Assembly: GCA_947259395.1 (NCBI GenBank) | Contig: CAMYMN010000003.1 | Span: 62,001-126,000, forward strand | DNA length: 64,000 bases | Source: an uncultured Gammaproteobacteria bacterium | GTDB lineage: Bacteria; Pseudomonadota; Gammaproteobacteria; Arenicellales; JAANXG01 | Direction of reading: 5' to 3' | Shown: positions 34,309 through 43,820 of the stretch, in pieces | How the letters are laid out: every line of letters starts with the position of its first letter | Position numbering within the stretch: position 1 is the first letter of the stretch | The notes under the pieces: model-generated | Databases searched by the model: none | What the model was told of the DNA's origin: nothing | Seen by the model: only the letters and a program-made list of their open reading frames with translations | Translations under genes and position numbers: made by a program

Positions 34309-37300
34309 ATGAATACAGTATACAGTCGAATACTTTTTAGGGTGAAACAAATCGCATTGGGGATCATCCTCGGTGCGATCGCTGCGGCGCCGACCCTGGG
34401 TGATGACACCGAGATTTTCGTCGGCTTGGCCGGCAACCAAACATCCGCCAAACCCAACGTGCTGTTCATTCTCGATACCTCGGGAAGCATGGGCACGCAG
34501 GTCACCCTTACCGAGCTCTATGATCCGAACGTGACCTATGCCGGCTCGTGTGACGCATCCCGCATCTACTGGGACGACGAGGGCGACACGCCGGAATGCA
34601 ATGACAATGAGTGGTTCTATACCAGCCAATTGCGTTGTGCCGCGGCGGTCTCAGCGCTGAATGCCACACCCGGCTATTACACCGACCGCGTCGCACTTTG
34701 GGACGAAGATCAGTGGGATGAACTCGACAACGATGAGCATAACCCGACGCATGTGGAATGCAAGGCCGACCAGGGAGTGCATGGGGAAACCGCGGCCAGC
34801 GGCGCGACGTACATCGGTGAAGGCAACGACGGGCCCTGGACCAGCAACGTCGGCGACGCGGCGAGTTGGAATGACATCGGGGATATATACACCTTGTACA
34901 ATGCCAATTACCTCAACTGGTTTCATAACCATCAAACGACTCAGTTGGGCACGCGCATGGACATCGTGAAAAACGTCACCAAGGACCTGATCGATTCGAC
35001 GAGCGGTATCAACATCGCACTGATGCGGTTTGACACCAAGGGCACGCTGCCCGGCGGTGGCAGCGGTACCCCAGGAGGTGCGGTGGTGTATCCGATGACC
35101 GATATCGACGTCGCCGGGACCCGCACCGCCGCCAAGGCGGTGATCGACACGTTTACCGCCACCAGTTGGACCCCGCTGGCACAGACCTATTATGAATCAT
35201 TGTTATACTGGCGCGGTCAAGCCGCCGACCATGGCGTGGATTCCTACAACAACATCCACAGTCATGCAGATACGCTGACGACAAACGGCCAGGACTACGT
35301 CAGCCCGATTGAGGTGTCCTGCGTCAAGAACTACACGGTGTTGTTGACCGACGGGTTGCCGACCCATGATCGCGACGACGACGCCGAAATCAACACGTTG
35401 CTGGGGACATCGTCGGTGATGACCGACAAGACCTGTGGTCACGGTAACGGTCAGAACCCGGTCGACAGCTGCCTGGATGAGCTCGCCGAATTCATGTACA
35501 CCACCGACAATGCGACCGCGGCGCTGGGTAATGATATCCAGGGCGAGCAGAAGGTCACCACCCACACCATCGGCTTCGCCGTCGACGACGAATTGCTGGA
35601 TGCCACCGCCGAGAAGGGCGGCGGTAACTCTTATTTCGTCACCGACACGACCGAACTGGCCACGGCGTTGACCGAGATCATTACCGAGATTCTTGCGGTC
35701 AACACGACATTCACCGCGGCCGCGGTGTCGGTCAATGCGTTCAACCGCTTGACCCACAACAACGAACTGTATTTTACCGTGTTCAAGCCGGGTGCTCGGG
35801 CACACTGGGACGGCAACGTCAAACGTTTCGCCATCGGCCTCAAGACCGACGGCAATGGGAACCCCATCGATGCAGACGGTAACGGCGAGCCCGATATCGA
35901 CATCATCGACGCCAACGGTAATGCGGCGGTTGATGAAGGAACCGGCTTGTTCAAAGAAAGCGCCGAAAGCGTCTACACGCCTGCGTTCGATGCGCCCGAC
36001 GGCCAGGAGGTGGAACTTGGCGGCATCGCCAGCCGTCTGTATGACATTGTCCTCGGGCAGCACGTGGCCAATACCCGTAACGTCTATACCTACACCGGCA
36101 CGGTGGCCGACTTGTCCAACGCGGTCAATCAAATGCATGAGAACAACGCGAATACCGCCGCCAATCCGAGCGGTGCCTTGACCAAGGCGATGTTCAATGC
36201 CACTGCCATGAGCGACGCGGACTTCGAGGATCTGATCCGCTGGAGCCGTGGTGTCGATCTAAAGGACACAGATGAGGATGCGGATGCCACCGACGGCCGC
36301 CCGCGCATGGGCGGCGTCTTGCACTCGAAACCGGTTATCGTGACCTACGGCGCGAATCCCAGCACCGGCGTTCAGGACAATACGCTGTTCGTGGTGACTA
36401 ACGACGGCTATTTGCATGCGGTAACGACCCACGATCCGACCGGTAATGCTGATGCGTTGGAGACGTTTGCGTATGTGCCGGCGAACCACCTGGATGATTT
36501 GCGGACGATTTTTGACAACAATGCGGCATCCACACTCCACTATAACATCGATGGTCCGTTGGAAGTGTGGATCAACGACGTCAATGGTGATGATGATATT
36601 GTCAACACCGATGGCAGTATTGACACCGGCGAACATGTGTACATCTATTTCTCGGAACGCCGCGGCGGCCGTGCCGTGCACGCCGTGGATGTGACCGACC
36701 GCGCCCATCCCAAGTTTTTGTGGCTAATCGACGGTGACGAGGCAACCGGCACCGACCCATTCACGCGCCTTGGTCAATCGTGGTCCAAGCCGAAGCATCG
36801 CAAGATGCTGGTCGGTACGCAGATAAAGGACGTGGTGATCTTCGCTGGCGGTTACGACACGACCCACGATAATGTAGACACCTCTCGTTCCAACTCGACA
36901 TCTCTGGGCAATGCGGTGTTCATCGTCGATGCCGAAAACGGCGACCTGCTTTGGTGGGCGGGCCGCCAGGAGACGGGCGGACCGGTGCCCGATCTGGATC
37001 TCAGCGATATGTTGCACAGCATCGCCGCGGAGGTCACCGCCATCGACCACAACGGCGATACCCTGATCGATATGCTGTTCGTGGCCGATCTTGGCGGGCA
37101 AATCTGGCGTTTTGATATCGATAACTTAACGACCGGCGCCCTCACCGACCGGATGACGGGCGGCGTCATTGCCGATATGCAAAAAGCAAACCAAAGCGCC
37201 TCCGCGCCGACGGCGGCCAATAATCGCCGTTTCTACGATCCGATAGATGTCTCTCTGGCGGAGCCGATGGATGATCAACCGTATCTGGCGTTGGCGGTGG

Positions 37301-37920
37301 GTTCGGGGTTCCGCGCCCACCCGCTCAACAAGACGGTCACGGAGCGATACTACTTGATCAAGGATACCAATGTTGACGGTCCACCCACCGATACCAATGG
37401 AGATATCACATACACTAAATTGTATGAAGACGACTTGTTGGATGTGACCGATGTGGTCACTCAGTCCAATTTCGACGGCTTGAACTCAACCCAGGAAAGT
37501 CTTCTCACCAAGGGTTGGTATATAACCCTGGAGGGAGACGGCGAAAAAGCGGTGAGCGGCTCACTCACGCTCAATGGTGTGCTCATATTCACCACCTATA
37601 CGCCGGCCGAGGAGGGCCAGACCAATCAGGGGCAGGTATGTTCCCCCGCGCTCGGCACAGGAAAATTCTACGAGGTCAGGGTGAATGACGGCCGTCCCGC
37701 AATCGACCTGGACGGCATCGGTGGTCTGAACGCCCTGACCAAGACTGACCGCTCGCGCACATTGGGCCGGTCGGGGATACCCCCGCAAGCGGTGACTGTG
37801 TTCCCGAATCTAGACGGCGTGACGTCCGGCACCATCGTTATCGGTAACGAATTCGTGCCCCCGGACGTAAAAAACCCGTTTGTTCGTACCTTCTGGTATC
37901 AGCACAACGTGGTGGAATAG
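34309..37920 (+). CDS. pilY1: Type IV pilus tip adhesin PilY1
   Basis: A 1203-residue secreted protein, the calcium-regulated tip adhesin and assembly factor of type IV pili. After a signal peptide (to about residue 30) comes a von Willebrand A-like domain with the metal site FILDTSGSMGTQV; later there are EF-hand-like loops (DADGNGEPDID, DANGNAAVDEG) around residues 523-545. The C-terminal half is the beta-propeller (GGVLHSKPVIVTYG, VFIVDAENGDLLWWAG). An AGGGAG ribosome site precedes ATG 34309. It is followed 15 bp later by a pilin gene. Target surface or ligand cannot be predicted. Confidence 0.95.
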   Translation: MNTVYSRILFRVKQIALGIILGAIAAAPTLGDDTEIFVGLAGNQTSAKPNVLFILDTSGSMGTQVTLTELYDPNVTYAGSCDASRIYWDDEGDTPECNDNEWFYTSQLRCAAAVSALNATPGYYTDRVALWDEDQWDELDNDEHNPTHVECKADQGVHGETAASGATYIGEGNDGPWTSNVGDAASWNDIGDIYTLYNANYLNWFHNHQTTQLGTRMDIVKNVTKDLIDSTSGINIALMRFDTKGTLPGGGSGTPGGAVVYPMTDIDVAGTRTAAKAVIDTFTATSWTPLAQTYYESLLYWRGQAADHGVDSYNNIHSHADTLTTNGQDYVSPIEVSCVKNYTVLLTDGLPTHDRDDDAEINTLLGTSSVMTDKTCGHGNGQNPVDSCLDELAEFMYTTDNATAALGNDIQGEQKVTTHTIGFAVDDELLDATAEKGGGNSYFVTDTTELATALTEIITEILAVNTTFTAAAVSVNAFNRLTHNNELYFTVFKPGARAHWDGNVKRFAIGLKTDGNGNPIDADGNGEPDIDIIDANGNAAVDEGTGLFKESAESVYTPAFDAPDGQEVELGGIASRLYDIVLGQHVANTRNVYTYTGTVADLSNAVNQMHENNANTAANPSGALTKAMFNATAMSDADFEDLIRWSRGVDLKDTDEDADATDGRPRMGGVLHSKPVIVTYGANPSTGVQDNTLFVVTNDGYLHAVTTHDPTGNADALETFAYVPANHLDDLRTIFDNNAASTLHYNIDGPLEVWINDVNGDDDIVNTDGSIDTGEHVYIYFSERRGGRAVHAVDVTDRAHPKFLWLIDGDEATGTDPFTRLGQSWSKPKHRKMLVGTQIKDVVIFAGGYDTTHDNVDTSRSNSTSLGNAVFIVDAENGDLLWWAGRQETGGPVPDLDLSDMLHSIAAEVTAIDHNGDTLIDMLFVADLGGQIWRFDIDNLTTGALTDRMTGGVIADMQKANQSASAPTAANNRRFYDPIDVSLAEPMDDQPYLALAVGSGFRAHPLNKTVTERYYLIKDTNVDGPPTDTNGDITYTKLYEDDLLDVTDVVTQSNFDGLNSTQESLLTKGWYITLEGDGEKAVSGSLTLNGVLIFTTYTPAEEGQTNQGQVCSPALGTGKFYEVRVNDGRPAIDLDGIGGLNALTKTDRSRTLGRSGIPPQAVTVFPNLDGVTSGTIVIGNEFVPPDVKNPFVRTFWYQHNVVE

Positions 37921-37935
37921 GCAACAGCATACGGC

Positions 37936-38397
37936 ATGATCAGGTTGCAACGACAAGCGGTGATTGTGCCGCCGCGCTCATCAGGTGTAACGTTGATGGA
38001 GTTGATGATCGTGGTGGTGATACTGTCGATTTTCGCTGTGGTCGCGATCCCGGAGTACAGCAAATTTACACAACGTGCGCGCCGGTCGGACGCCATGGAG
38101 GCGTTGTTGAATTTGAGCGGCAAGCAGGAACAGTTTTATTCATCTTCACTTTCGTACACGACCGACTTTGCGGACCTCGGCTGGAATGGTGGTACCGCGG
38201 AAAGCCCAGAAGGTTATTACACCCTGTCCATACCTACCGGCGATAACACCAACTTTGTCATCAGCGCCACACCGAAGGCCGGTGAGGCGCAGCGCAACGA
38301 CGTTGCTTGCTGGACCTTCACCCTTGATGCATCCGGCGAAAAGGGAGCAAAAAACAAAACCGGCACCGATAACGCGAACTGCTGGAAAAACCGCTAG
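37936..38397 (+). CDS. pilE: Type IV pilin PilE
   Basis: A 153-residue pilin. The cleavage site is SSG|VTLMELMIVVVILSIFAVVAIPEY (mature start near residue 18), with the conserved Glu at mature position 5 but Val instead of the usual Phe at position 1. The C-terminal disulphide pair is in DVACWTF and NANCWKNR. It ends the minor-pilin operon, as PilE does in Pseudomonas and Xanthomonas, and so is more likely a minor pilin than the major subunit. Confidence 0.9.
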   Translation: MIRLQRQAVIVPPRSSGVTLMELMIVVVILSIFAVVAIPEYSKFTQRARRSDAMEALLNLSGKQEQFYSSSLSYTTDFADLGWNGGTAESPEGYYTLSIPTGDNTNFVISATPKAGEAQRNDVACWTFTLDASGEKGAKNKTGTDNANCWKNR

Positions 38398-38530
38398 TGC
38401 GCAAAATGCGCCAAGGATTCCCGATGAAGCTGAAGGGATCGGGCGGCCGCAGGTATTGGTGCACTAAATGGGTTGGTTAACCTATCTGTGATCCTTTACT
38501 GTGCACGAAGTTGATGTCCGGTTCCGTTTC

Positions 38531-39868
38531 TCAGGTGCGGTCGAACTCCAATCGTCTTCCGCGCATCGCATCCAATAATTCTCCATCGCGATAAACCATT
38601 TCGCCGTTGACGAAAGTCGCCCATACCTTGGCATGGAAGGTATGTCCATTGAACGGAGACCAACCGCACTTATAAAGGATGTTTTCCTCATTTACGGTGT
38701 AGCCGCCGTGTAAATCAATGAGAACCAGATCTGCCCAATACCCCTCGCGAATGTATCCTCGCTCCTTGATGCCGAACACCTGCGCGGGTGCATGACATGC
38801 CTTTTGCACAATGGTTTCCAGGCTGAGTCGATTCCAATGATACAACTCAAAGAGTATTAACAGGGCATGTTGCACCAGCGGTAGTCCCGATGGGGCTTTG
38901 AAATAGGTGCGCTTTTTTTCATTCCACGTATGGGGCGCATGGTCGGTGGCGATGACATCGATTCGACCTTCGTTAACCGCATCGACAAGGGCATCGCGGT
39001 CCCGCGTTGTTTTGATTGCCGGGTTACACTTGATCAGTGTCCCTTTGTCGCGATAGTCGTTTTGATCGTAAAAAAGATAATGTACACATACCTCCGCGGT
39101 GATGCGTTTTTCAGTCGTCGCAGCCGGACTGAACAGCTCCATTTCCTGCGCCGTAGACAGATGTAAGATATGTAGCCGGGTTTGGTGTCGCTGAGCCAAC
39201 TCCACCGCCATCGATGACGATTTGAAGCAGGCTTGTTCGGAACGAATGTGCGGGTGAAATGCAATCGGTACATTGTCACCATATTTGGTGCGAAACGTTT
39301 CCTCGTTGGCTGTGATCGTCGGGGTATCCTCACAATGGGTGACCACCGGCACCGGAGAGTCGGCGAAGATCTTTTCCAAGGTCTCAGGATTGTTAACCAG
39401 CAAGTTGCCGGTTGATGAGCCCATGAATACCTTGACACCACAGGCCTCATGCGCGTTCAGAGCACGTATCTGATCGATATTGTCGTTGCTGGCTCCCAGA
39501 TAAAAGGAATAATTGGCGCGGGACTTTCGCGCCGCCAGCGCGTATTTGTCGTCGAGTAAAGTGCGAGTCGTGGTAGGCGGCATTACGTTGGGCATGTCCA
39601 TATAACTGGTGACCCCTCCGGCGATGGCGGCCGCGGACTCACTGGCAATATCGGCCTTATGCGTTAGGCCGGGCTCGCGAAAATGTACCTGGTCATCAAT
39701 CATGCCGGGAATCAAATACAATCCCGTGGCATCGAGAATTTCAGTGCTGCCGTCGGGAACGACTTCGCTATCCACGCGCGTGATTCGGCCATCTTCGATC
39801 AGCACATCCGCATCAAAGATGCGACCTTCATTGATGGCGCGGACATTGGTGATCAATTTTTTCGACAT
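38531..39868 (-). CDS. pyrC: Dihydroorotase, Gln-for-His variant
   Basis: A 445-residue amidohydrolase of the class I dihydroorotase type, converting carbamoyl-aspartate to dihydroorotate in pyrimidine synthesis. The N-terminal metal motif reads DDQVHFREPG (residues 58-67), with Gln60 where most have the first metal-binding His; the carboxylated Lys region (CGVKVFMGS), THCED, LHILHLS and ATDHAPH are kept. This Gln form recurs in one branch of dihydroorotases as I recall it, so it may be natural. It is convergent with pilE (133 bp gap) and divergent from thrS. Confidence 0.88.
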   Translation of the reverse strand: MSKKLITNVRAINEGRIFDADVLIEDGRITRVDSEVVPDGSTEILDATGLYLIPGMIDDQVHFREPGLTHKADIASESAAAIAGGVTSYMDMPNVMPPTTTRTLLDDKYALAARKSRANYSFYLGASNDNIDQIRALNAHEACGVKVFMGSSTGNLLVNNPETLEKIFADSPVPVVTHCEDTPTITANEETFRTKYGDNVPIAFHPHIRSEQACFKSSSMAVELAQRHQTRLHILHLSTAQEMELFSPAATTEKRITAEVCVHYLFYDQNDYRDKGTLIKCNPAIKTTRDRDALVDAVNEGRIDVIATDHAPHTWNEKKRTYFKAPSGLPLVQHALLILFELYHWNRLSLETIVQKACHAPAQVFGIKERGYIREGYWADLVLIDLHGGYTVNEENILYKCGWSPFNGHTFHAKVWATFVNGEMVYRDGELLDAMRGRRLEFDRT

Positions 39869-39909
39869 GTTAGCGCTTTCGAATACAATTAACCGTGAAG
39901 ATTAAGTCT

Positions 39910-39938
39910 TTGACTCAGTAATTATTATGGTGCATAAC
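39910..39938 (+). promoter_or_regulatory. Candidate sigma-70 promoter of thrS
   Basis: TTGACT at 39910-39915 and CATAAC at 39933-39938 are separated by 17 bases, a good sigma-70 layout. Transcription would start near 39945, giving a leader of about 87 bases before thrS. The leader could fold and be autoregulated as in E. coli thrS, but I cannot confirm an operator. Confidence 0.4.
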
Positions 39939-40031
39939 TCCCTTATAACATAAGTTGTCCCGTTGAGATGAGCATCCTTGGCCACGTTGATTCGGGGGCG
40001 CCGTCTCGTGTAGCGATCCAGGAAGATATCC

Positions 40032-41966
40032 ATGCCGGTTGAAATTACGTTTCCCGATGGTTCGAAGCGAGTTTTTGATCCTCCGCCCACCGGGTTACAG
40101 ATCGCGGATCAAATCAGCAAGACGTTATACCGAAATGCGGTGGCGGTGAGGGTAAACGGCCAATTATGGGACCTCACCCGTCCCATCGGTGCCCACGCGT
40201 CGGTGGAAATCATCACCCGCGACTCGCAGGAAGCCCTTGAGTTGCTCCGTCATGATGCCGCCCACGTGATGGCGGAAGCGGTCAAAGAGCTGTATCCGGA
40301 GACCCAGGTTACCATAGGGCCTGCTATAGAGAACGGATTTTATTACGATTTTTCTCGTGACCAGCCGTTTACGCCGGAAGATCTCGAAGCCATCGAGCGG
40401 CGCATGGGGGAGATTGTTGACCGCGATGAGGCCATCACCCGAGAAGTCTGGGATCGGGACCGGGCGATAGACTATTTTCGTGATCACGGTGAGGAATACA
40501 AGGCGCAGATCATCGCCGACATTGACCTCGAACAGGAGATTACGATTTATCGGCAGGGCAAGTTTCTCGATTTGTGCCGGGGACCGCATTTGCCGTCTAC
40601 CGGCCGGTTGGGTAAGGCATTCAAGCTCACCAAGGTCGCCGGTGCCTATTGGCGGGGCGATTCCCGCAATCCGATGCTTCAGCGTATCTATGGCACCGCC
40701 TGGGCCAGCGATAAGCAACTCAAGGACCACTTGCTGCGCCTGGAAGAAGCGGAGCGGCGCGATCATCGCAAGCTGGGTAAGCAAATGGATCTGTTTCATT
40801 TTCAGGAAGAGGCCCCCGGCGCGGTGTTTTGGCATCCCAAGGGTTGGACTTTGTTCCAGACACTCACGGATTATATGCGGGCCAGGCAACAACAGGCCGG
40901 TTACGTGGAAGTCAACACGCCTGATCTGATGCAGCGCAGCCTGTGGGAGGCATCCGGTCATTGGGAGACTTTTGGGGAAAACATGTTTACCACCGATACC
41001 GATGTTGACCGTACGCTGGCGATCAAGCCGATGAACTGTCCTGGTTGTGTGCAGATATTCAACCACAGTCTGCGCAGCTATCGTGAACTGCCACTGCGTA
41101 TGGCTGAGTTTGGAAAAGTGCACCGTTTTGAACCGTCGGGTGCGTTGCACGGTTTGATGAGAGTTCGTTCGTTCACTCAGGACGATGCGCACATATTTTG
41201 TACCACGGACCAAATCACTGAAGAGAGCAAGCGGGTGTGCGACTTAGTACTCGACATCTACCGTGATTTTGGTTTCGACAATATACACATCAAGTATGCT
41301 GACCGTCCGGATATACGTGTAGGTTCGGATGACATATGGGATGCTGCCGAAGACGCACTGCTAACGGCGGCGGAAGCTACAGGATTGGAGTACACGCTCA
41401 ACCCTGGCGAAGGCGCGTTCTACGGTCCTAAACTGGAGTTTGTTTTGCGCGACGCTATCGGTCGTGACTGGCAGTGTGGAACCTTACAAGTAGATCTGAA
41501 CCTACCCGAACGTTTAGGTGCCAGGTACGTAGGCGAAGATGGACAGAAACACACGCCGGTGATGCTACATCGCGCGCTTTTCGGATCACTGGAGCGATTT
41601 ATCGGTATCCTGTTGGAGCACTATGCAGGAGCGATTCCATTCTGGCTGACACCGCTACAAGTGGTGGTGGCGACGGTGGTTTCGGACGCTGATGAATATG
41701 CAGTGGAATTCGTGCGCGCATTACGGGAAGTGGGGATTCGCACGGAGCCCGATCTGCGCAATGAGAAGATATCCTACAAAGTACGCGAGCACAGCGTGCA
41801 AAAGATTCCCGTAATCGCCGTAGTCGGCCGTCGAGAGGCTGAGCAACGCACCGTGGCGCTGCGGCGATTTGGCATCAAGCAGCAGGATGTCGTTGGTTGG
41901 GACGAAGCCATCAAGCGTTTCGTTGCGATGAATAACGCCCCCAGCCAGGCCCGCCGGCTCAATTGA
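40032..41966 (+). CDS. thrS: Threonyl-tRNA synthetase
   Basis: A 644-residue class II synthetase with the full bacterial layout: N-terminal TGS domain (residues 1-61), the editing domain with [11 protein letters not shown] near residue 75 and its HxxxH metal pattern, the catalytic core with MNCPGC and the class II motifs ([15 protein letters not shown]), and an anticodon-binding domain at the C-terminus. A GGAAG ribosome site precedes ATG 40032. In many gammaproteobacteria infC-rpmI-rplT follow thrS; here an M23 peptidase follows instead. Confidence 0.97.
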   Translation: MPVEITFPDGSKRVFDPPPTGLQIADQISKTLYRNAVAVRVNGQLWDLTRPIGAHASVEIITRDSQEALELLRHDAAHVMAEAVKELYPETQVTIGPAIENGFYYDFSRDQPFTPEDLEAIERRMGEIVDRDEAITREVWDRDRAIDYFRDHGEEYKAQIIADIDLEQEITIYRQGKFLDLCRGPHLPSTGRLGKAFKLTKVAGAYWRGDSRNPMLQRIYGTAWASDKQLKDHLLRLEEAERRDHRKLGKQMDLFHFQEEAPGAVFWHPKGWTLFQTLTDYMRARQQQAGYVEVNTPDLMQRSLWEASGHWETFGENMFTTDTDVDRTLAIKPMNCPGCVQIFNHSLRSYRELPLRMAEFGKVHRFEPSGALHGLMRVRSFTQDDAHIFCTTDQITEESKRVCDLVLDIYRDFGFDNIHIKYADRPDIRVGSDDIWDAAEDALLTAAEATGLEYTLNPGEGAFYGPKLEFVLRDAIGRDWQCGTLQVDLNLPERLGARYVGEDGQKHTPVMLHRALFGSLERFIGILLEHYAGAIPFWLTPLQVVVATVVSDADEYAVEFVRALREVGIRTEPDLRNEKISYKVREHSVQKIPVIAVVGRREAEQRTVALRRFGIKQQDVVGWDEAIKRFVAMNNAPSQARRLN

Positions 41967-41967
41967 G

Positions 41968-42846
41968 GTGGGGTCGTTGTCCAAAGTGCTTGAACAACAA
42001 TGTCGAAAATTTATCGGCCTGGTTCTTGTGTTGCCCGGCCTGTGGGCGTCGGTGGGAGCTGCTGCGCTTGGAGAGTTGGTCATTAGCGGTGAACCCACGC
42101 AGGGCGGATTGGTGCATGGCCACGTATCCCCAGGTGCGCAAGTCTGGTATGAGGGTAGAAAACTCAGAGTTGCCAAACGCGGAGAGTTTGTGATCGGATT
42201 TGGTCGTAACGAGCCGTCCACCACCAAGTTGACGATACGCTATCCGGACGGACAGCGCGAACAGCGGCAATTGAACGTGGCTCAGCGCGAGTACAACATT
42301 CAACGCATCGATGGATTGCCTCCGCGAAAGGTGGAACCTACCGCCAAGGACCTCGTGCGTATTCGGCAGGAAACGGCGCTCATAAAGGCCGCCCGGCGCC
42401 AGGATAGCGGGCAAACGGATTTTCTCCGCGGCTTTACGTGGCCCGTAGTGGGAAAAATATCCGGTGTCTACGGAAGTCAGAGGGTGTTGAACGGTAAGCC
42501 CAGGCGCCCCCACTATGGGGTCGACGTAGCGGCGCGCGCCGGCACCTTGGTGCAAGCGCCCGCAGCCGGCGTCGTCAGCTTGGTTCACCGTGATATGTAC
42601 TTCACGGGAGGGACGATCATCATAGACCATGGGCACGGTCTGTCCTCGGTGTTCAGTCACCTGAGCGAGGTCCACGTTCTCGAGCGCCAACGAGTTGCGC
42701 GAGGAGAAACCATCGCGAAAGTGGGTGCGACCGGACGTGCTACCGGACCGCATTTACATTGGGGCATTAACTGGTTTGAACGCCGTTTGGACCCACAGCT
42801 CATTGCTGGACCCATGCCAACCGCCGCTACGCAGAATAGTCGTTGA
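41968..42846 (+). CDS. M23-family (LytM) peptidoglycan endopeptidase
   Basis: A 292-residue periplasmic protein with an N-terminal signal-anchor (FIGLVLVLPGLWASVGAAALG) and a C-terminal M23 metallopeptidase domain. Zinc and catalytic residues are visible in HYGVDVAA (H and D) and HLHWG (HxH), with GHGLSSVFSHLS between. All are intact, so it should cut peptidoglycan cross-links rather than act only as an activator. It begins one base after thrS; the start may be GTG 41968 or TTG 41977, the latter with GAGGTGGGG as ribosome site. Co-transcription with thrS is likely. Confidence 0.92.
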   Translation: MGSLSKVLEQQCRKFIGLVLVLPGLWASVGAAALGELVISGEPTQGGLVHGHVSPGAQVWYEGRKLRVAKRGEFVIGFGRNEPSTTKLTIRYPDGQREQRQLNVAQREYNIQRIDGLPPRKVEPTAKDLVRIRQETALIKAARRQDSGQTDFLRGFTWPVVGKISGVYGSQRVLNGKPRRPHYGVDVAARAGTLVQAPAAGVVSLVHRDMYFTGGTIIIDHGHGLSSVFSHLSEVHVLERQRVARGETIAKVGATGRATGPHLHWGINWFERRLDPQLIAGPMPTAATQNSR

Positions 42847-42864
42847 TATATACGGGAGATTTAT

Positions 42865-43071
42865 ATGAACATTTCGGAGGGAATAATGGAACCACCAGAA
42901 ATTGTGGAAGTAGACCCGAACCTGGACACGGTTGCCTGCGACGGCGGCGGTGACGCCATGGGCCATCCAGTCGTTTACCTGAACTTTGACGACAAGGATT
43001 ATGTCGACTGCTACTATTGTGGTCGACGGTTTGTCCGTATCTCGCCTGTCAAAAAGCCTACGCACGAATAA
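42865..43071 (+). CDS. Small CHCC zinc-finger protein
   Basis: A 68-residue protein of the zf-CHCC family (related to mitochondrial NDUFS6). The metal ligands are in VACDGG, GHPVVYL and CYYCGRRF (Cys-His-Cys-Cys). Bacterial members are common and of unknown role, often near respiratory or cell-envelope genes. An alternative start is the ATG at 42886, which has the more usual family N-terminus. It lies 18 bp after the M23 peptidase. Confidence 0.85.
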   Translation: MNISEGIMEPPEIVEVDPNLDTVACDGGGDAMGHPVVYLNFDDKDYVDCYYCGRRFVRISPVKKPTHE

Positions 43072-43123
43072 ACTATTGTGATCTGCTTGCGGTACTGATC
43101 CGCTGTTACAAATAGGAGACAAC

Positions 43124-43656
43124 ATGAAAATTATTGTATTGATTATTGGCAGTGTATTATCGCTGCAAGCCGCGTGGGGCGCAGAACCCGCGTACAAGAC
43201 CGACGCGGACAAACTTGGTTATGCCATTGGTTATCAGGTTGGCACGAATCTAATACACAACCTGAAGCGCGATGATATGGACATCAATGTGAAGGCGTTA
43301 ACACAGGCGATTGAAGATGTCCTGATGCAGAACGAACCGAGGTTGTCAGCAGCCGATCGCCAAGAAGCAGTGCGGAGTTACCGCGCAAAAGTCAACAAGC
43401 AACGCGCCGATCTAGCAGAAAAGAATTGCTTGACGGAAATGAGTTCGACAGCTCCTACCAGCGAAACAAACCCGCGACGCTGCCGCTAAGTGGGGTGATC
43501 AAGGGATGGCAAGAGGCACTGCCGTTGATGAAGGAAGGCGCCAAGTGGGAACTTTATATTCCGCCCGAGCTCGCATACGGCGCCCGCGGATCCGGTAGCC
43601 GCATCCAGCCAAATCAAACCCTGGTGTTCGAAGTAGAGTTGTTGGAAGTTAAGTAA
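43124..43656 (+). pseudogene. FKBP-type peptidyl-prolyl isomerase, internal deletion and frameshift
   Basis: Two overlapping frames together spell a periplasmic FKBP (FkpA/Mip type) with a piece missing. The first frame (43124-43489) gives a signal peptide and the FKBP_N dimerisation domain (KLGYAIGYQVGTNLI, then AEKN near 43424). The second frame (from about 43426) resumes at [21 protein letters not shown] and runs to the natural C-terminus ([14 protein letters not shown]...VELLEVK) at 43656. The linker and first half of the isomerase domain, about 50 residues in relatives, are absent, and the two parts are out of frame. Either the gene is dead, or the assembly dropped a segment. Confidence 0.85.
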
Positions 43657-43690
43657 ATAGTTATAGGTTTCAATCAGTTACCGTTATGAC

Positions 43691-43740
43691 TTCGTGTAAG
43701 TTCGTCGCATGCAGATCAGCGGACAGACGAACTTACCGAA
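43691..43740. repeat. Strong inverted repeat after the FKBP gene
   Basis: GTAAGTTCGTC at 43696-43706 pairs perfectly with GACGAACTTAC at 43726-43736, and four further bases pair outside it (TTCG/CGAA) with one bulged T. The 19-base loop has no T-run after it, so this may be a protein-binding site or a factor-aided transcription end for the genes from thrS. Confidence 0.6.
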
Positions 43741-43820
43741 ACTCCTGATGAACAGAGTGACGTTGGCTCAGCCGTTGTACTAAACCTTATATGTAGATCA
43801 CCTTTGTATAAGGGCCAGCG

